In this document: piece after piece, positions 1 to 11,636 of the stretch | Position numbering within the stretch: position 1 is the first letter of the stretch | How the letters are laid out: every line of letters begins with the position of its first letter | Source of the DNA: Kingdonia uniflora | Lineage: Eukaryota > Streptophyta > Magnoliopsida > Ranunculales > Circaeasteraceae | Direction of reading: 5' to 3' | DNA: 64,000 nucleotides | NCBI GenBank assembly: GCA_014058105.1 | Contig: JACGCM010002375.1 | Location: forward strand, 62,001-126,000 | Translations under genes and position numbers: made by a program | The notes under the pieces: model-generated | Seen by the model: only the letters and a program-made list of their open reading frames with translations | Database searches by the model: none | Told to the model about the DNA's origin: nothing

Positions 1-2100
1 TGTACGTAATACCACCATGATTACGCAAAAAGCAAAGTTACTTGCTTATGATAAACATCCTCAAAATCCTCCCATAGGGGATCAAAGAACAGAGGTTGTG
101 CTCTCTTTGTTGGCGGTATATAATGGCTTTTGGAATATATAGATTTATACCTGAATTGAGGGTTAGGCTCCACTTTTTTGCAGTTTCGCTGAACTCGGGG
201 TCATAGCTTGTGTATATGGGGCCCACATAGGCATTTGTAGACAAAAGGGACCCTTGTGGGTTGTGTTAGTGCTGGATTTTTCTGTTAGCATCCGGTGAGC
301 AGGATCGACTCTTGTTACATTAGTCACCCAAGATAGGATTTGGACCGTTGCGGGTCTGTGTTGGACCCAGATGGGTCAGATCGGGGCCTTGTTGGATTGG
401 TTCAAAAATTAACTCATGCGGTTGACGTAGTAGCATGTGTTGCTGACGTGGATTGGGCTAACACGGGTCCGATCTGTGTTGTTGCCAGTAGGGTCCAAAC
501 GAGTCCGGATTGCATTGCACATGTTGGAGTCGGAATTGTCTAACACAGTTCATAGGTTGGTAACGCCAACTCTATGGTTTTGCTAGGGTCGAAAGAGGCC
601 CCCTTTCCTTTCTCGAATAGGCTAGCATCGTGGATTATTGGTAAAAGAAGCATACAAGTTGTTGCAAAGTGATCAGTTTTATCATCTTTTTAACCTAAGC
701 GGTCAAACCACTCCTTGAACCCAAGACATCACTCATTGAAGATGTCAAGGCATCTATTTTCGCCGCAAATTTCTCATCACCTTCTTCTTCTTCTTTCTTG
801 ATGACAATCAGCCGAGATTGCAAGAATATTTTCTTTTTCTCCATCATTCTCCCAAAGTATTTTTTCATCCTTATAATCTCTATCATCTTCTTCCTCATCT
901 TTGGGTTTTCCAAAAAAGCATTTATAGTCGGTTAAAAACTGTTTTAACTCTTCATGCTCAGGGTATGTCAGTATGGGCATTGCAAGCTACTCGTCAAGTT
1001 TGCGTTCGTAATTCTTCGCGTTCATTATCGTAACAAAAACAATCAAATCCAGTAACTTTCTTTGTTGTCAAAAGTTGCCACTTAGTTTGCTTTATGCATT
1101 AAGCGGATCGAATGAATATGCATCACACACTTTAAAAGAGAGATAAATCGGTTGTTTAGGCTGAAAAAACCAAACAAACAAAAAATTCGGATGTTTAATA
1201 CATAATATAGCCAGCTGCCATATTTTAAGGGTAGTTTTGATACTTATTTGATTTTTCTCTCGTTGACATTATTTTAATGAACTTCACTTATTAGGTTCCT
1301 CTGTCTTTTGTACCGCTAACCGTCTTTCCCATTACCCAAAGAAACACAGACGTTGGCGGTTCGACTTCGAATTAAAAACTTCAACGAAATAATCAATGGG
1401 TCTTACTATTAACATTAACAACAAGAACATCAGTTGTTTACAAAGGAATTAATCCCATTTCATTGTCGGATATTGATGGAGCAAATGAGTGGTTTAAAGG
1501 GTTGACTTTGGAAGATTCACAACGAATTGAGATTGGTTGGTGTACCACAATGACTTGCCTACATGCGGTGATATTGCGAGAGCATCCGGAGATGAAGGGA
1601 TTCGAGAACCTAATTAAATGTTGGCTTGAGTATTGTTGCTCTAACACATGTTGGCTCAGGTCATTTTCCTATGTCACTATCGGGGGGTACGAACCACACC
1701 CCACATCGCAAAATGTGAATACAAGTCGCATTCCAATGAATTCAATTGATGAGGAAGATGAAGAAGTCGGTGCTAAAGACTAGGAAGAGAGAGAGATTTA
1801 GAAGAGGAAGGGGTTGATGAGGCTGACGCAATGTGATGATGTGACGATTATGATGAGGATAAATATAATGATGATAACATATGATAAGGCGCATATTTTG
1901 GTGTTTTATATTTATTAGTTTAGTTTTGCTTGTTTTATTGGATCTTAAAGGGAATGTTTGATTTAATTATGAAGTTTAATGTGACAGTAGTGCATTATCA
2001 TTGAGCGGCAGTCCCTTCGTTTTTCACTTAACGTTTTAAGCAATTTGGAAGAAAATGTATAGGGCACACCATTTTCTCCTTTGACAACACTGATAACATT
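1..2100. other. AT-rich DNA with no recognised gene
   Basis: I see no known domain, RNA gene or clear exon here. Around 300-545 the sequence is somewhat richer in G and C and open on the plus strand. The minus strand at 777-980 could encode a short Glu/Asp/Lys-rich peptide ending in a run of arginines. Neither resembles a family I know. This is probably intergenic or decayed repeat sequence. Confidence 0.5.
1463..1783 (+). CDS. Unrecognised open frame, about 100 codons
   Basis: The frame is open from about 1442 to the stop at 1781-1783, but it has no ATG near its beginning; the first in-frame ATG is at about 1549. The encoded peptide contains several Cys and Trp residues, then an acidic tail (DEEDEEVGAKD). 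I do not recognise it. It could be the last exon of a gene, a decayed transposon piece or chance. The region after it (1784-1880) is purine-rich with many GAT/GAG/GAA triplets that would continue an acidic tail in another frame, which hints at a frameshifted coding remnant. Confidence 0.2.
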   Translation: MSDIDGANEWFKGLTLEDSQRIEIGWCTTMTCLHAVILREHPEMKGFENLIKCWLEYCCSNTCWLRSFSYVTIGGYEPHPTSQNVNTSRIPMNSIDEEDEEVGAKD

Positions 2101-2500
2101 GCTCTGGTACCAAACTTGATCGAAACTGATCAGGCAGAAACACCTAATTTTAATTTCACTCAAAATAAAGATTCTAGGGTTTGCAGTTTTCCCCGATACA
2201 TTACATAACTTCTAGAACAATAGTTTTCTACTCAAACCAACTTAATTTTAAAATATAGAGATGCTCTATTTTTAATAGATGAAGGAGACCTATCACAATA
2301 TAGAAACCTAGTCTATATTGAAAGCAAATAATAAATCATAATTCTTGTAGAACAAGACTTCAAAAAACAATTAAATACTAATTGAAAGGGAAAATTCAGA
2401 AGGTTAAAATTGTCAAGGCCTAGAGAAAACCCACGACTGCGAACAGTGGTGCACGGCCCTAAGCCATGACTTATCATACACGCTACTTTCTTAAAAACTT
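2101..2500 (-). mobile_element. Possible LTR retrotransposon end (primer-binding site plus LTR), reverse orientation
   Basis: At 2101-2112 the plus strand reads GCTCTGGTACCA. Its reverse complement matches the usual plant initiator-Met tRNA primer-binding site TGGTATCAGAGC at 11 of 12 positions. Five bases further on the sequence begins TGATCG, a possible LTR end. In a minus-strand element the 5' LTR would lie to the right of the site, roughly 2117-2500. I cannot define the other LTR end or find coding remains to the left, so this is a decayed or solo piece at best. Confidence 0.35.
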
Positions 2501-4795
2501 AATCGATTTCTTTCAATTATGATTCGGAGTTGGCATCCCATTTAGGAGGATTGTTATTCTCATGTTTTTGGACTAACCAAATATTTATGGCTAGGGTTAG
2601 ATCCTATATTATATTGTAGAATATTTATTTTTATTGTTGTTGTATCTATTCTCTAAAACAAATGCCAGTACAATTATATTGTTGCAGTGCACATATCTCG
2701 AGGCAGTTCTACCATAAACCCTAGCCACTCTCTCTCTCTCTTCCGCATTTGATTTGCATTAGTTTTTGTTTAAAAATAATCAATTTCATGTTATTAGGGT
2801 TTTAGATAGGTTCTGAAACTGACAAGCAGTACAAAAAAGATGCAGAAAGAAAATTTGGAACGAGCGATAAATCGTGTGAGGTAGGCTAACAATGCATAGA
2901 GAAATGTTTGCCTACTAGTAGGGATACTACCAGGGAGGCATTGAATATGCATATACAATCGGTAGTTATGAAATGAGGGAAAACGACGTGGGACTCTTTT
3001 CTGCTGGAATATCTTTTCTCTAATTGGATTTGTCCTCATATGCATCGTTTAAGTCATGTCACTCCCACATTGAACTCTTAAACCAGGCCAGTGATGGTGT
3101 CATTATCATTTCTATTCATGATAGGCGTGGACAACAAAATAATCAGGTTCTCTCGTATCACTTTTGTGGTATACTTCTCTCTATGTTGTCATAGGAAACG
3201 GAAGGACTCCCCATCCTATATCAGAAAATATGTTGGTACCTACATATTTTCTTATTTAATACTTTGTAATAAACCTTAATATTATAGAATATCCTGAATG
3301 TCTTGAACATCACCTATCTTGAAGTCTTATGTTGATCTTCAACTGACCCCATCTGGAACTAAAGAAGACTGCAGAAATGCGTAATCTGAACTGGGTCTTC
3401 CTCAAACAAGATAGTGATGTCCTCATAATTCAAACGGGCAAGCTATGTTGCATTGCTTCTTGTTTGGCTCTAACGATAAACTTCCTCAATCTAAATTGGC
3501 TCGGTCTTTGAACCTGTTTCAAGTAGTAGAAGCTTCATTCCTCTGTTCTTCTTCTGATCATACTTGACCAAATAGTCTTGAGCGATATCCTCAATATCAC
3601 CATTGCTACGTTTACTTCTATAACCGCCAGATGCAATGTTCGGATGAGCCCACCATGTTTGTGGTGCAATGCAAGTGATATCTATAGCTATATCCAGAAC
3701 TAGATCTCCAAGTAGAGCAACTGAAGGACAGCAAGTGTCACGCTACGATTATCTGATGCTACCACCTTATGTGTCTAGACAGAGGCCACCAGTACCATTC
3801 CACTACTACTCACAACAAACTTACACCCCACGACAAATGATGTGTACCAGACGTGTCTTGCCTTCAATATGATTCACCTGGACAGTAATATACGAATCTT
3901 CCAAGAGAAACCCTCAGCTTAACTTGAAGACCCATTTGTATTCCATCCTTTCTATAATTGAAGGTCATGAATAATATGGGGTGGCATTCGCCATAGCACG
4001 TCTGCAGACTCTAGCAGCTAGTTCAGTGATATGCGATGCATTCATTGCATGGCCATCATTGAATTTCCCGAGTTGGTTAAGCAGGTCCAGTGACAATTGA
4101 CCACCTGGTCTGACGAGAGGTATCTTTGTCCTTGCAATCATCTCAAAGAAAATAAAAAGAAACCTTGAGGCTTTTATAAATGCTGATCTGGCTATTCTCA
4201 TTATTTTCTTCTTGAGCTCCGAGGTCAATCATTGCTTCTGAATACTCTGACCACAGGATGTGCTCCTGTCCTATCCAAATGGCGTTTATGGACATAATCT
4301 GATCGACAAAATTCCTTAATCAAGGATTAAGCTAATACATCATCTAAATTCTTAACCCGCCCATTTATATTAGGTCATCTCTCATCCCAGATAATGGTCA
4401 TGACCTCTAGTTGGAAGACGTTGAAGTTTTGCCATCATTTTAAAGGAATCTTGGTGAGGTACTTCAAATAATACTGGAACGAGGAATGGAGCTACATTGT
4501 TCAGTAGTTCCTATGTTTTCTGCTTAAGTTAAACCCAAGCTCTTTATGTTTAGATGATGAACATAGTTTGAAAATCATTGTAATTCCATGGTTTAAAAAA
4601 TTGGAAATATTGAATTTGCTGTATATATTCAAGTATCTTAAACTTAAGTTCTGGGAATCTAATCGAGGCACAGACTTTTGTCTACTTAATGTAATCATTT
4701 TGGTAAATTATCTTCAGGTTCACTGCCATTAGACTTGAGAAATATGTTATTAGCGGGGAGAAAAAATCGAGATTAAAATTATTTCTATCGCTATT
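2500..4795. other. No recognised gene; scattered coding-like shards on the minus strand
   Basis: A short CT microsatellite lies at about 2731-2741. Between about 3300 and 4260 the minus strand shows frames interrupted by stops and frameshifts that look more coding-like than the surroundings, for example the stretch at 3965-4228 with RPGGQLSLDLLNQLG. I could not assign them to a family. They may be remains of one minus-strand gene or transposon. Nothing here resembles the exons expected upstream of the MUN-domain gene that follows. Confidence 0.35.
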
Positions 4796-5690
4796 TCATT
4801 TTGGTACCTGAGGTTCTTGCTTTCACCCCACCTTGCTTTTCCAAAGAAAAATAAAATGATAATGTCTTCAAACTCTTGCTTTAGTGTGCAACTGATGCTG
4901 CCTGCAGTTTATTTGGAATACCATATTTGTTCTTCCGCACATTGAACCCATTTCTTAGTTACGATTGCACTGGTTGAAGAACCTATTTAAACTTCTAAAG
5001 TTACATTATGCTTAATGCTATGGAATTGTCATTCTAGAATTAAGAAAATCTGACTTTCCTCTCTCTTTTCTTCTCTTTGAAAAGGTAAAATAATTTATAC
5101 CCTGCTCAAATGGCAAACCAACACTCATAACCCGTGTAGTGGGATAGGATCCGTCATTACATGATCTCACCTCGAATATAATCATGTCTAAAATCGAGTC
5201 CATTGGTGGTCTGAACTCTGAACTATCATATCTGTGGACTTACTCATCAAACCATGTTCCTTTAACTGTCAATGATATATCAGAGTTTATCAGTCTTTGG
5301 ATGCTTCATCTATATTTAATTTACTGTATCATGCTATCATGTGTAGAGAGGTCACTAGATAAGAAATCCGGAAGCTTTATCCAAAAAAGCACATTTGATG
5401 GGACTAGAAAGGATATAAATGCAGCTATCGACAGAATTTGCGAATTTACAGGTATGCTTCGTTGCACATTCTTTATATTTGTTTTCTTCGGACAATATTT
5501 GGGATTGCGTCCTTCTTTTTGGTTTTTGTAGGAACCAAGATTATATTTTGGGATTTAAGAGAGCCGTTCATAGACAGCTTATACAAACCCAGTGTTTCGC
5601 AAGCTAGGCTGGAAACAATACTAATTGACCCACTTGATACAGTAAGAATCGTTACTTTAAATTTATAATCACACAATATTACTTACAGAG
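4795..5690 (+). repeat. Segment duplicated at 58470-59347
   Basis: From about 4795 (CACCCC.CCTTGCTTTT.CAAAG) to about 5680 the sequence runs parallel to 58490-59347 with only scattered substitutions and small indels, through introns as well as exons. Because the noncoding parts are also alike, this is a DNA-level duplication and not a processed copy. Homology on the left side stops near 4795 in this copy. On the right side it is cut in the other copy by a Ty3/gypsy LTR. Confidence 0.85.
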
Positions 5691-8403
5691 GAATGGTAAC
5701 TGGGATATTAAGCGGCACAGGAATATTAACTTTTAAATTGAGCTACTGGAAGATGATACTGTATGGCCGAATTTGTTTACTCGAGTCTTAACGTATTCAC
5801 TTTTCCATAATCCATGCCCAGAAACGGATCGTGATTTTCTTGGTTGTGTTACCCAGTTTGGATTGTTTTTCTTGGGAGATTTTGAGGGCTTCTTTATGAA
5901 GTTTTTATCCCAAATTTCCGCTTCTACGATGGAGTATATTAGGATTCTAGGGTGCAAGTATGGTTTAAACTTTAAAGTATCGGAAGTATATTCTACTGAC
6001 GTGATTACTACGAATGCGGAAGCGAGATTCGTATGAATATCACGTTGTATTTGAGAGTTAGAGAAAACTACTAGTTTCTACTAAAAAAATCAACTTTCAT
6101 TATTCAAAATCAACTGAGAAACAAATAACCTAGACCTCCCCTTTTATAGATCACAAGGGAGTTAGAATTAGGAACCCTAATTCTAATTGAAATAGACTTC
6201 TACTTAAATTGGGAAACTGCTAATAACCCATATTAGACCTCTCCAACAGAGCTTAAGCTAAAGCATTAAATAAACATAAGTCATATGGTAGGTGGACGAC
6301 CCTATGAGGGATGTGTCACATCATCTACGGTGTATTGTGAATTTGGACGCCGATACGATACTTTGAGGATATATCATCTTGGACAATAATTTTTTGCACT
6401 ATCATTAAATATTGTTGACAGTTTGGATATAGTTTAGATATATGGACGAATATCACAATTAGTACGGATGTTTACGATATTGGGGATTTTTTGCATTAAA
6501 ATAAAATGGCAAGATATCTTCACAATATCGTCAAAATCTTTGATTTATCGGCAGATATTTGCGTTATTCTAGATTTTTATAATTAAGGAAAATGCCAAAA
6601 TTTTGCGGGGTAGATATATTGTGTGGGTCGGCGGTCGGCACGCACGCGCACCATATATTTCTTCATTGTCCCAATAGTTGTTGCTTTATAGCCAACTCTT
6701 TTTTGTGACTTCTTCAATAGATTTATTTGATTCTTGGGCATTATCATTTATTAAAAGTTGCTGCAGGTACTAAATCAACTGTGTGATGTCATTGTCGAGG
6801 CTCTTAGGGATCGTATAGTGACCAGTCTACTTCAAGCTTCACTGGTTCGTGACTTATCCCTATCTTTAGAATTCTATATTAGATATCTGAATTTGCAATT
6901 TATACAAGATTCTACACTTTCCAGGAGGGTTTGCTCCGGGTTGTATTAGATGGAGGCCCATCACGTCTCTTCTTCTTAAACGATGCTAAATTTCTAGAGG
7001 AAGACCTAGAGATCTTGAAGGTATGTGCACGCCCTTTCATTATAGGATAAGGGAACGTTGAAATAGACCTCAAGTTTTGAGTTCTTCAGCGATGTCTCTT
7101 GCTTTATTTTAGACAAGTATGACATTTTTCTCTGCTCATTATAGTGTTCCAAGTAAACAAGAGTGTATTTATGTTGTGTAGGAATTCTTTATATCTGGTG
7201 GAGATGGGCTTCCCCGTGGTGTTGTTGAAAATCAAGTATCACGTGTTAGGCATATTATAAAATTGCACGGATGTGAGGTTAGTTCTTTACCATTTTATTT
7301 GGTAATCAAATAACTTAACTGGTAGACAGTACTTCTGAACTATATGAGAGCCCATGCATGGGAAGAAGCTCCTGATGTAATGATGTTTTCCTCTAGACGG
7401 ACTAAATACATGCCTATATAAATGTCAATCATCACTATCTTATTTCCAATGAATGTCTACCAATTATCTTCTAAGTGTATCTCAACATACTTGAGATTTA
7501 TATAGGAAGACTAGACATTTGGAAACTGGATACTGAGCTATTAATATCCTCCTTAATGTGCCACCATTTAGCCTCTGCTTGGTTTCACGTTTATACCTTC
7601 AGAAATGAAGGAATTTCGTTTATTTCCTTTGATTCAATGGCTAGATCAAGAGCCTTAAGCTCATATAAACCAGATGATCTTAAATCTGATGCCTTGTGAT
7701 TTAGAATTTCCAGTATTGCCATATGTTATATGAGCTGGACCTTTTGTCGACTGTGGTTTTTTGATCTGGTTCGTCTTCTGACAACACTAAAGAAGTTGGA
7801 AGTAGCTTTCTATTGTCGTCCGTGAAGAAGCTTTGTCAAAAAGTAGAAGGCTATTTAGGAAAGCCAAACAAAACCATATTTTTCATTTTCTGCTTTTCAG
7901 TCAAAAGGATATCAAATTTAAGCCGAAGTTTAATTTGAAACCAAAAAAAGGAATAGAGATACATGCCACAACCACTGGAAAGAGTCATTGTCTCATTAGG
8001 ATATCTACTCTTCCATACATGTTCATATGGGCGGTTTACCTATTTTCCCAAACCTTTTAGTTGATGAAGCGCCTTAAGTTGCGTACTTCATATGAGCCAA
8101 TCCCTTAGTGTTCCATTTATAATTTGTAATTTGTAATTTTTTCATTTTTTGTAAAAGTTATTTCATTTACATGCTCTCTGTTAAAAATACCAATGATCAG
8201 ATAATTCATAGACGACTATTATTTTGCAGACTCGTGTACTGATCGATGACCTTAAGTCAACAAGTTCATTAGAAGTGCAAGGAGCTAGAAGCAAGCTGGG
8301 TGCTGACACTCAAACTCTTTTGAGAATTTTATGCCACAGAGGTGATTCGGAGGCCTCTCAATTTCTCAAAAAACAATATAAGATACCCAGATCTAGTGCT
8401 TAG
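5347..8403 (+). CDS. PATROL1: MUN-domain (DUF810) protein, PATROL1-type, last six exons
   Basis: Exons with GT-AG borders and consistent phase: 5347-5451, 5532-5641, 6767-6844, 6925-7020, 7182-7277 and 8230-8403 (stop TAG 8401-8403), giving about 220 codons. The peptide matches my memory of the C-terminus of plant MUN/UNC13-like proteins: TFDGTRKDINAAIDRICEF, KIIFWDLREPFI, LRDRIVTSLLQASL, EFFISGGDGLPRGVVEN, LCHRGDSEASQFLKKQYKIP. In Arabidopsis PATROL1 controls delivery of the AHA1 proton pump to the guard-cell plasma membrane; the MUN domain belongs to vesicle tethering and priming factors. The upstream exons (the family is about 1,000 residues) are not seen in 1-5346: they lie either left of the window behind a transposon-filled intron, or the copy is truncated. 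The part present has no internal stop. Family assignment is firm; exact orthology and function are inferred. Confidence 0.85.
5642..6766 (+). other. Intron of the MUN-domain gene, with possible LTR remnant
   Basis: The donor GTAAGA is at 5642 and the acceptor CTGCAG ends at 6766. The stretch at about 6040-6290 (A/T-rich, with AGAGAAAACTACTAG and CCCCTTTTATAGATCACAAGG) looks like the transcribed end of an LTR in reverse orientation, but I cannot find clear ends. The open frame at 5773-6036 lies wholly inside this intron and resembles nothing I know. Confidence 0.45.
7278..8229 (+). other. Last intron of the MUN-domain gene
   Basis: The donor GTTAGT is at 7278 and the acceptor TTTTGCAG ends at 8229. 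This 952-bp intron is AT-rich. I see no repeat ends or coding similarity in it; short open frames at 7475-7699 and 7833-8060 look like chance. Confidence 0.6.
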
Positions 8404-8673
8404 GCAAACAATGTGAAATTTCTTGAACCCAATTTATATAACTTAGTTGATATGAGAAATAACTGTTCTTAGTATGAGTAGCACTAATTTAACTTCATTT
8501 TGTTGTATGTAATACAATTGTGATACACGTTCTCTTAAATTAAGATATAATTTATGGATTTGACTGTAAGAGCATCTCCAACAGAAGAGTATGTTGTTCC
8601 GGTTTACCATACCGGTATTCCAGAATCGCATACTGTTTTGGTCCAACAGCAAATTACGTTTTTTTTTTTTTTT

Positions 8674-8800
8674 GGGCGCTTAACGGTTCAGCGCCTAACA
8701 CCAAAAGGCCAAATGATATGCATTTTTTTTGGGCGCTGAACGGTTCAACGCCTAGACAGCTGTATTAAAAAAATTGTTGGGCGCTGAACGGTTCAGCGCC
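8674..8800. repeat. Three hairpin palindromes GGCGCTGAACGGTTCAGCGCC
   Basis: Near-perfect palindromes at 8674-8695, 8731-8752 and 8779-8800 share the 21-base core GGCGC-TGAAC-G-GTTCA-GCGCC, with one or two substitutions in the first two. Each is preceded by a T- or A-rich run. They are far more GC-rich than their surroundings and lie within the left half of the MITE. Confidence 0.85.
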
Positions 8801-9076
8801 TAGGCGGTATGCGCATACTCTTCGTCAAGTTTAGGTTTCATATACTTTGGAGGGGTATGGGGGTGAGTATGTTGAACACCATACCCCTGTTGGATGGGTT
8901 TTTTGCAAGAGTATGGGAAAACCTTAACAGCATACCACTCTGTTGGAGATGTTCTACGTCACTACTTTGGTTGAAAAAAAACCAAATCCAAGGTGGTGAG
9001 GCTCTCTATTTCTTCTGACAGTACCTGACTTGAATTTTTTGACAGGCGAATTTTATTTTTTTTATAAGTCCAAATT

Positions 9077-9230
9077 GGGCGCCCAAGACTTGGGCGCCCG
9101 TTTTGAATTTTTAAAAAAAATAAAAAAATTGGGCGCTCAAGTCTTAGGGGCCAAATTTGAATTTTTGTTAATAAAAAATAATTGGGCGCCTAAACCTTAG
9201 GCCCCTATTTAAAAACATAATAGGCGCCCA
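9077..9230. repeat. Second hairpin array, GGGCGCCCAAGACTTGGGCGCCC type
   Basis: 9077-9099 is a near-perfect inverted repeat (GGGCGCCCAAG / CTTGGGCGCCC). Diverged copies follow, spaced about 50 bases: GGGCGCTCAAGTCTTAGGGGCC, GGGCGCCTAAACCTTAGGCCCC and TAGGCGCCCAATCG. A related motif occurs in the element at 44870-44925. The array belongs to the right half of the composite MITE. Confidence 0.8.
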
Positions 9231-9384
9231 ATCGTGAACTTAAAAATCAAAACTTAGTTTTGGATTTAAAGACTCAGCCTTGCTTTTTGAGGCTCAAATC
9301 CAAGGTAGTGAGGCACTGTTGGATCACGAAAATCCTAGGTGGCACTTATAAATCCAAGGTAGTGAGGCAGTTTAGGAGATGCTC

Positions 9385-9751
9385 TAACACTTCAGGATTT
9401 TATATCGAATATACTTTGTTTTTCCTTAGATGAACGAGTAGTTAAGCACGCGCTATCGTTGCACGTGCTATGTATGCGAATAAATTTGGGTTCAAAATTT
9501 ATCTTTTGAGCTTTTAACTAAATGTTTATCATCTTTGATAGTTGATTGGTAAATAAGATTCAAGCTGATTTGTAGAAGATAAATTATAATTGCAATATGA
9601 TATATCTTTCTTGGGCACATAAACAAATCAATACCAATAGAATCAAAGGAGCATAATTTGTAGCAGGGAACTTTCGCATATCTCTACATGAAAAATTACT
9701 ATGTTTAGATGAGCAAGCCCGAAAGTATGAAAACAACAAATAGCATTATAG
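9385..9751. other. Intergenic spacer
   Basis: AT-rich sequence between the MITE and the long-inverted-repeat element. I see no coding or repeat signal. Confidence 0.6.
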
Positions 9752-9934
9752 CAAGGGGAAGGATTTAGAGACACTCAAGTCTCAAGTACTGAGGACTCAC
9801 TCAACCACAACCACCCATCTCTATTAGATGAGTGGCTCTCAAAATTGGTCTTTTATATATAGGGAAATGAGGTGGAAAACTATGGGTCCAATCAGCCCCA
9901 CTCTTCCTCTAGCTGGCAGCAGACTTTTCTCTCT

Positions 9935-10280
9935 CTCTCTCTCAAATTCAAAATTTGAACGACCCATCATATCACTCAAGTCTCTCTCTCACTCTCATAT
10001 CACACACTCTTTCTCTCTCATTTCACTCTCTCTCACTCGTATCAAACTCTCTCATATCACTCACTCTCTCCCTCTCTCATATCACACTCTCTATCTCTTT
10101 CTAATATGCCACATATTTCTCTCGTTCTCTCTCTTCTTTTTTCTCTCTTTGGTGATTCCTCAACCACCGATTACAGGAGAAATCCTCATCACCGGAGAAT
10201 TCTTATCACAGTATGAGTCATTTCGTCATTACCAACTCTTCCCTCTTAATTACAACACCTCTCTCTCTCTCTCTCTTACT
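9935..10280. repeat. CT-rich low-complexity tract
   Basis: Repeated CTCTCT runs are interspersed with CATATCACACTC. The mirror tract in the opposite arm is AG-rich (about 12203-12365). This open low-complexity sequence can look like a Ser/Leu-rich peptide but is not credible coding DNA. Confidence 0.7.
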
Positions 10281-10729
10281 TTGATTTGTGGGTTTTCGGA
10301 TGTGTTTAACCATTGTTTGGTCGCTGCCAACGGCAAGTTGTAATGTGAGTCTCCGGAGAAGATGTAGGACTTACCCGGAGAAGAAGGGTAATCGCAAAAG
10401 AACAATGTCGGGTTCGACAATTATTGTCGGGTTCGATAACATGAGGTTATTTGTTTCTCTGGCAACAAGTCATTAACAGCAAACACGCATACAAAAATGC
10501 ATAATAAAATCATAAACAACTCCAAAACATGAAAGATAGACATGAGAGTTTCCTATTATTGATGATTACAAACTCATTAAACATGACAATTATTGTTCGG
10601 GTTGCCTCGACAAAAAATAAAATGAGCATCCAATATTGTCGAAATCGAAAATAATATTGGATCCTAGTTATCAATATTATTTTTGTTATTATCGGGTTCG
10701 ACAATTTCATTTATAATGAGCATCCAATA

Positions 10730-11047
10730 TGTTGGAAAAACCCATGTGTTTTCTTATGGTTTGAATGTCATTTTGGTGTGTTTACTTTTAGTCCCACATT
10801 GGATAAGTGAAAATATGATTTTCACTTTATAATGGGTTGCACACTACTATCATATGTAGTGTGTAAGTAGGTGGTACCCTCACGCGTGTGTGAGGCGAGT
10901 GTGTGAAGGTTACAATATGGGGACGCCCATGGGCTTGCGTGCAGGCCCCACCTAGACTATTTATAAGTCTATGATTCGGCCATGGGCTCATGGGGATTTC
11001 TAGTTTACACTTAGTCGTTTTTGGGTTTTTATTCAGAAAAATATCCA
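10730..11047 (+). mobile_element. Diverged solo or truncated LTR related to the copia-1 LTR
   Basis: It starts TGTTGGAAAAACCCATGT and shares with the LTRs at 22720 and 27997 the blocks TGGTTTGAAT, TTAGTCCCACATTGGATAAG, TGAAAA..TTTTCACTTTAT, GGTACCCTCAC..GTGTGTGAGGCGAGTGT and GGGGACGCCCATGGG. The TTCGAA-rich 3' part of that family is missing or replaced. No internal element sequence accompanies it, so it is a solo LTR or a fragment captured in the long-inverted-repeat element. Confidence 0.7.
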
Positions 11048-11073
11048 AATCTTATACAATTTACCCATCCATA

Positions 11074-11636
11074 TATTGTCGATTTCGGCAATACTTATGA
11101 TAAAAAAATTTACCCATTCATATATTGTCGATTTCGACAATTTACCCATCTATATATTGTCGATTTCGACAATATTGGATGCTCATTTTGACCAAAGTGA
11201 TGCACAATCACAAGTATTGTCGAAATCGATAATATATGGATGGGTAAATTGTTGATCATAAGTATTGTCGAAATCGATAATATATAGATGGGTAAATTGT
11301 CGAAATCGACAATATTGGATGCTCATTTCGACCAAAGTGATGCACAATCACAAGTATTGTCGAAATCGACAATATATGGATGAGTAAATTGTTGATCATA
11401 TATGGATGGGATTTCGACAATATTGGATGCTCATTTCGACCAAAATGATGCACAATCACAAGTATTGTCGAAATCGCCAATATATGGATGGGTAAATTGT
11501 TGATCATAAGTATTGTCGAAATCGACAATATATGGATAGGTAAATTGTCGAAATCGACAATATATGGATGGGTAAATTGCCTTACAAGTGGATTGCCTTA
11601 CAAGTGGATTGACATATATTGTCAAAATCGACAATA
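11074..11636. repeat. Array of near-palindromic 18-mers ATTGTCGAAATCGACAAT
   Basis: About a dozen copies of ATTGTCGAAATCGACAAT or its reverse complement are spaced 30-60 bases apart and linked by recurring ATATGGATGGGTAAATTGT and GGATGCTCATTTCGACCAAAGTGATGCACAATCACAAGT. The first three units (11074, 11123, 11156) read TTTCG and the later ones AAACG-equivalent, so the array changes orientation once near 11200. Stray units also lie left of the LTR fragment (about 10635 and 10692), so the LTR fragment seems to have landed in or been joined to the array. Confidence 0.85.

Larger units (their letters stand above)
8570..9384. mobile_element. Composite MITE, Tourist/PIF-Harbinger-like ends
   Basis: The left end GAGCATCTCC (8570) and right end GGAGATGCTC (to 9384) are inverted repeats, each flanked by TAA (8567-8569 and 9385-9387), fitting the 3-bp TWA duplications of PIF/Harbinger MITEs. 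A further end, CTGTTGGAGATGTTC (8940-8954), lies inside and pairs over about 35 imperfect bases with the left end. The unit is therefore either two abutting MITEs (8570-8954 and 8958-9384) or one inserted at the edge of the other. There is no transposase. It sits just downstream of the MUN-domain gene stop. The right half is related to the element at 44796-45073. Confidence 0.65.

Noticed and set aside
7475..8060. Short plus-strand frames in the last MUN-gene intron
   Set aside because: They have no similarity to anything recognised and sit between exons with good splice sites and matched phase.
9828..10343. Long Ser/Leu-rich open frame
   Set aside because: It is produced by CT microsatellite DNA in one arm of the inverted-repeat element and has no biased coding pattern.
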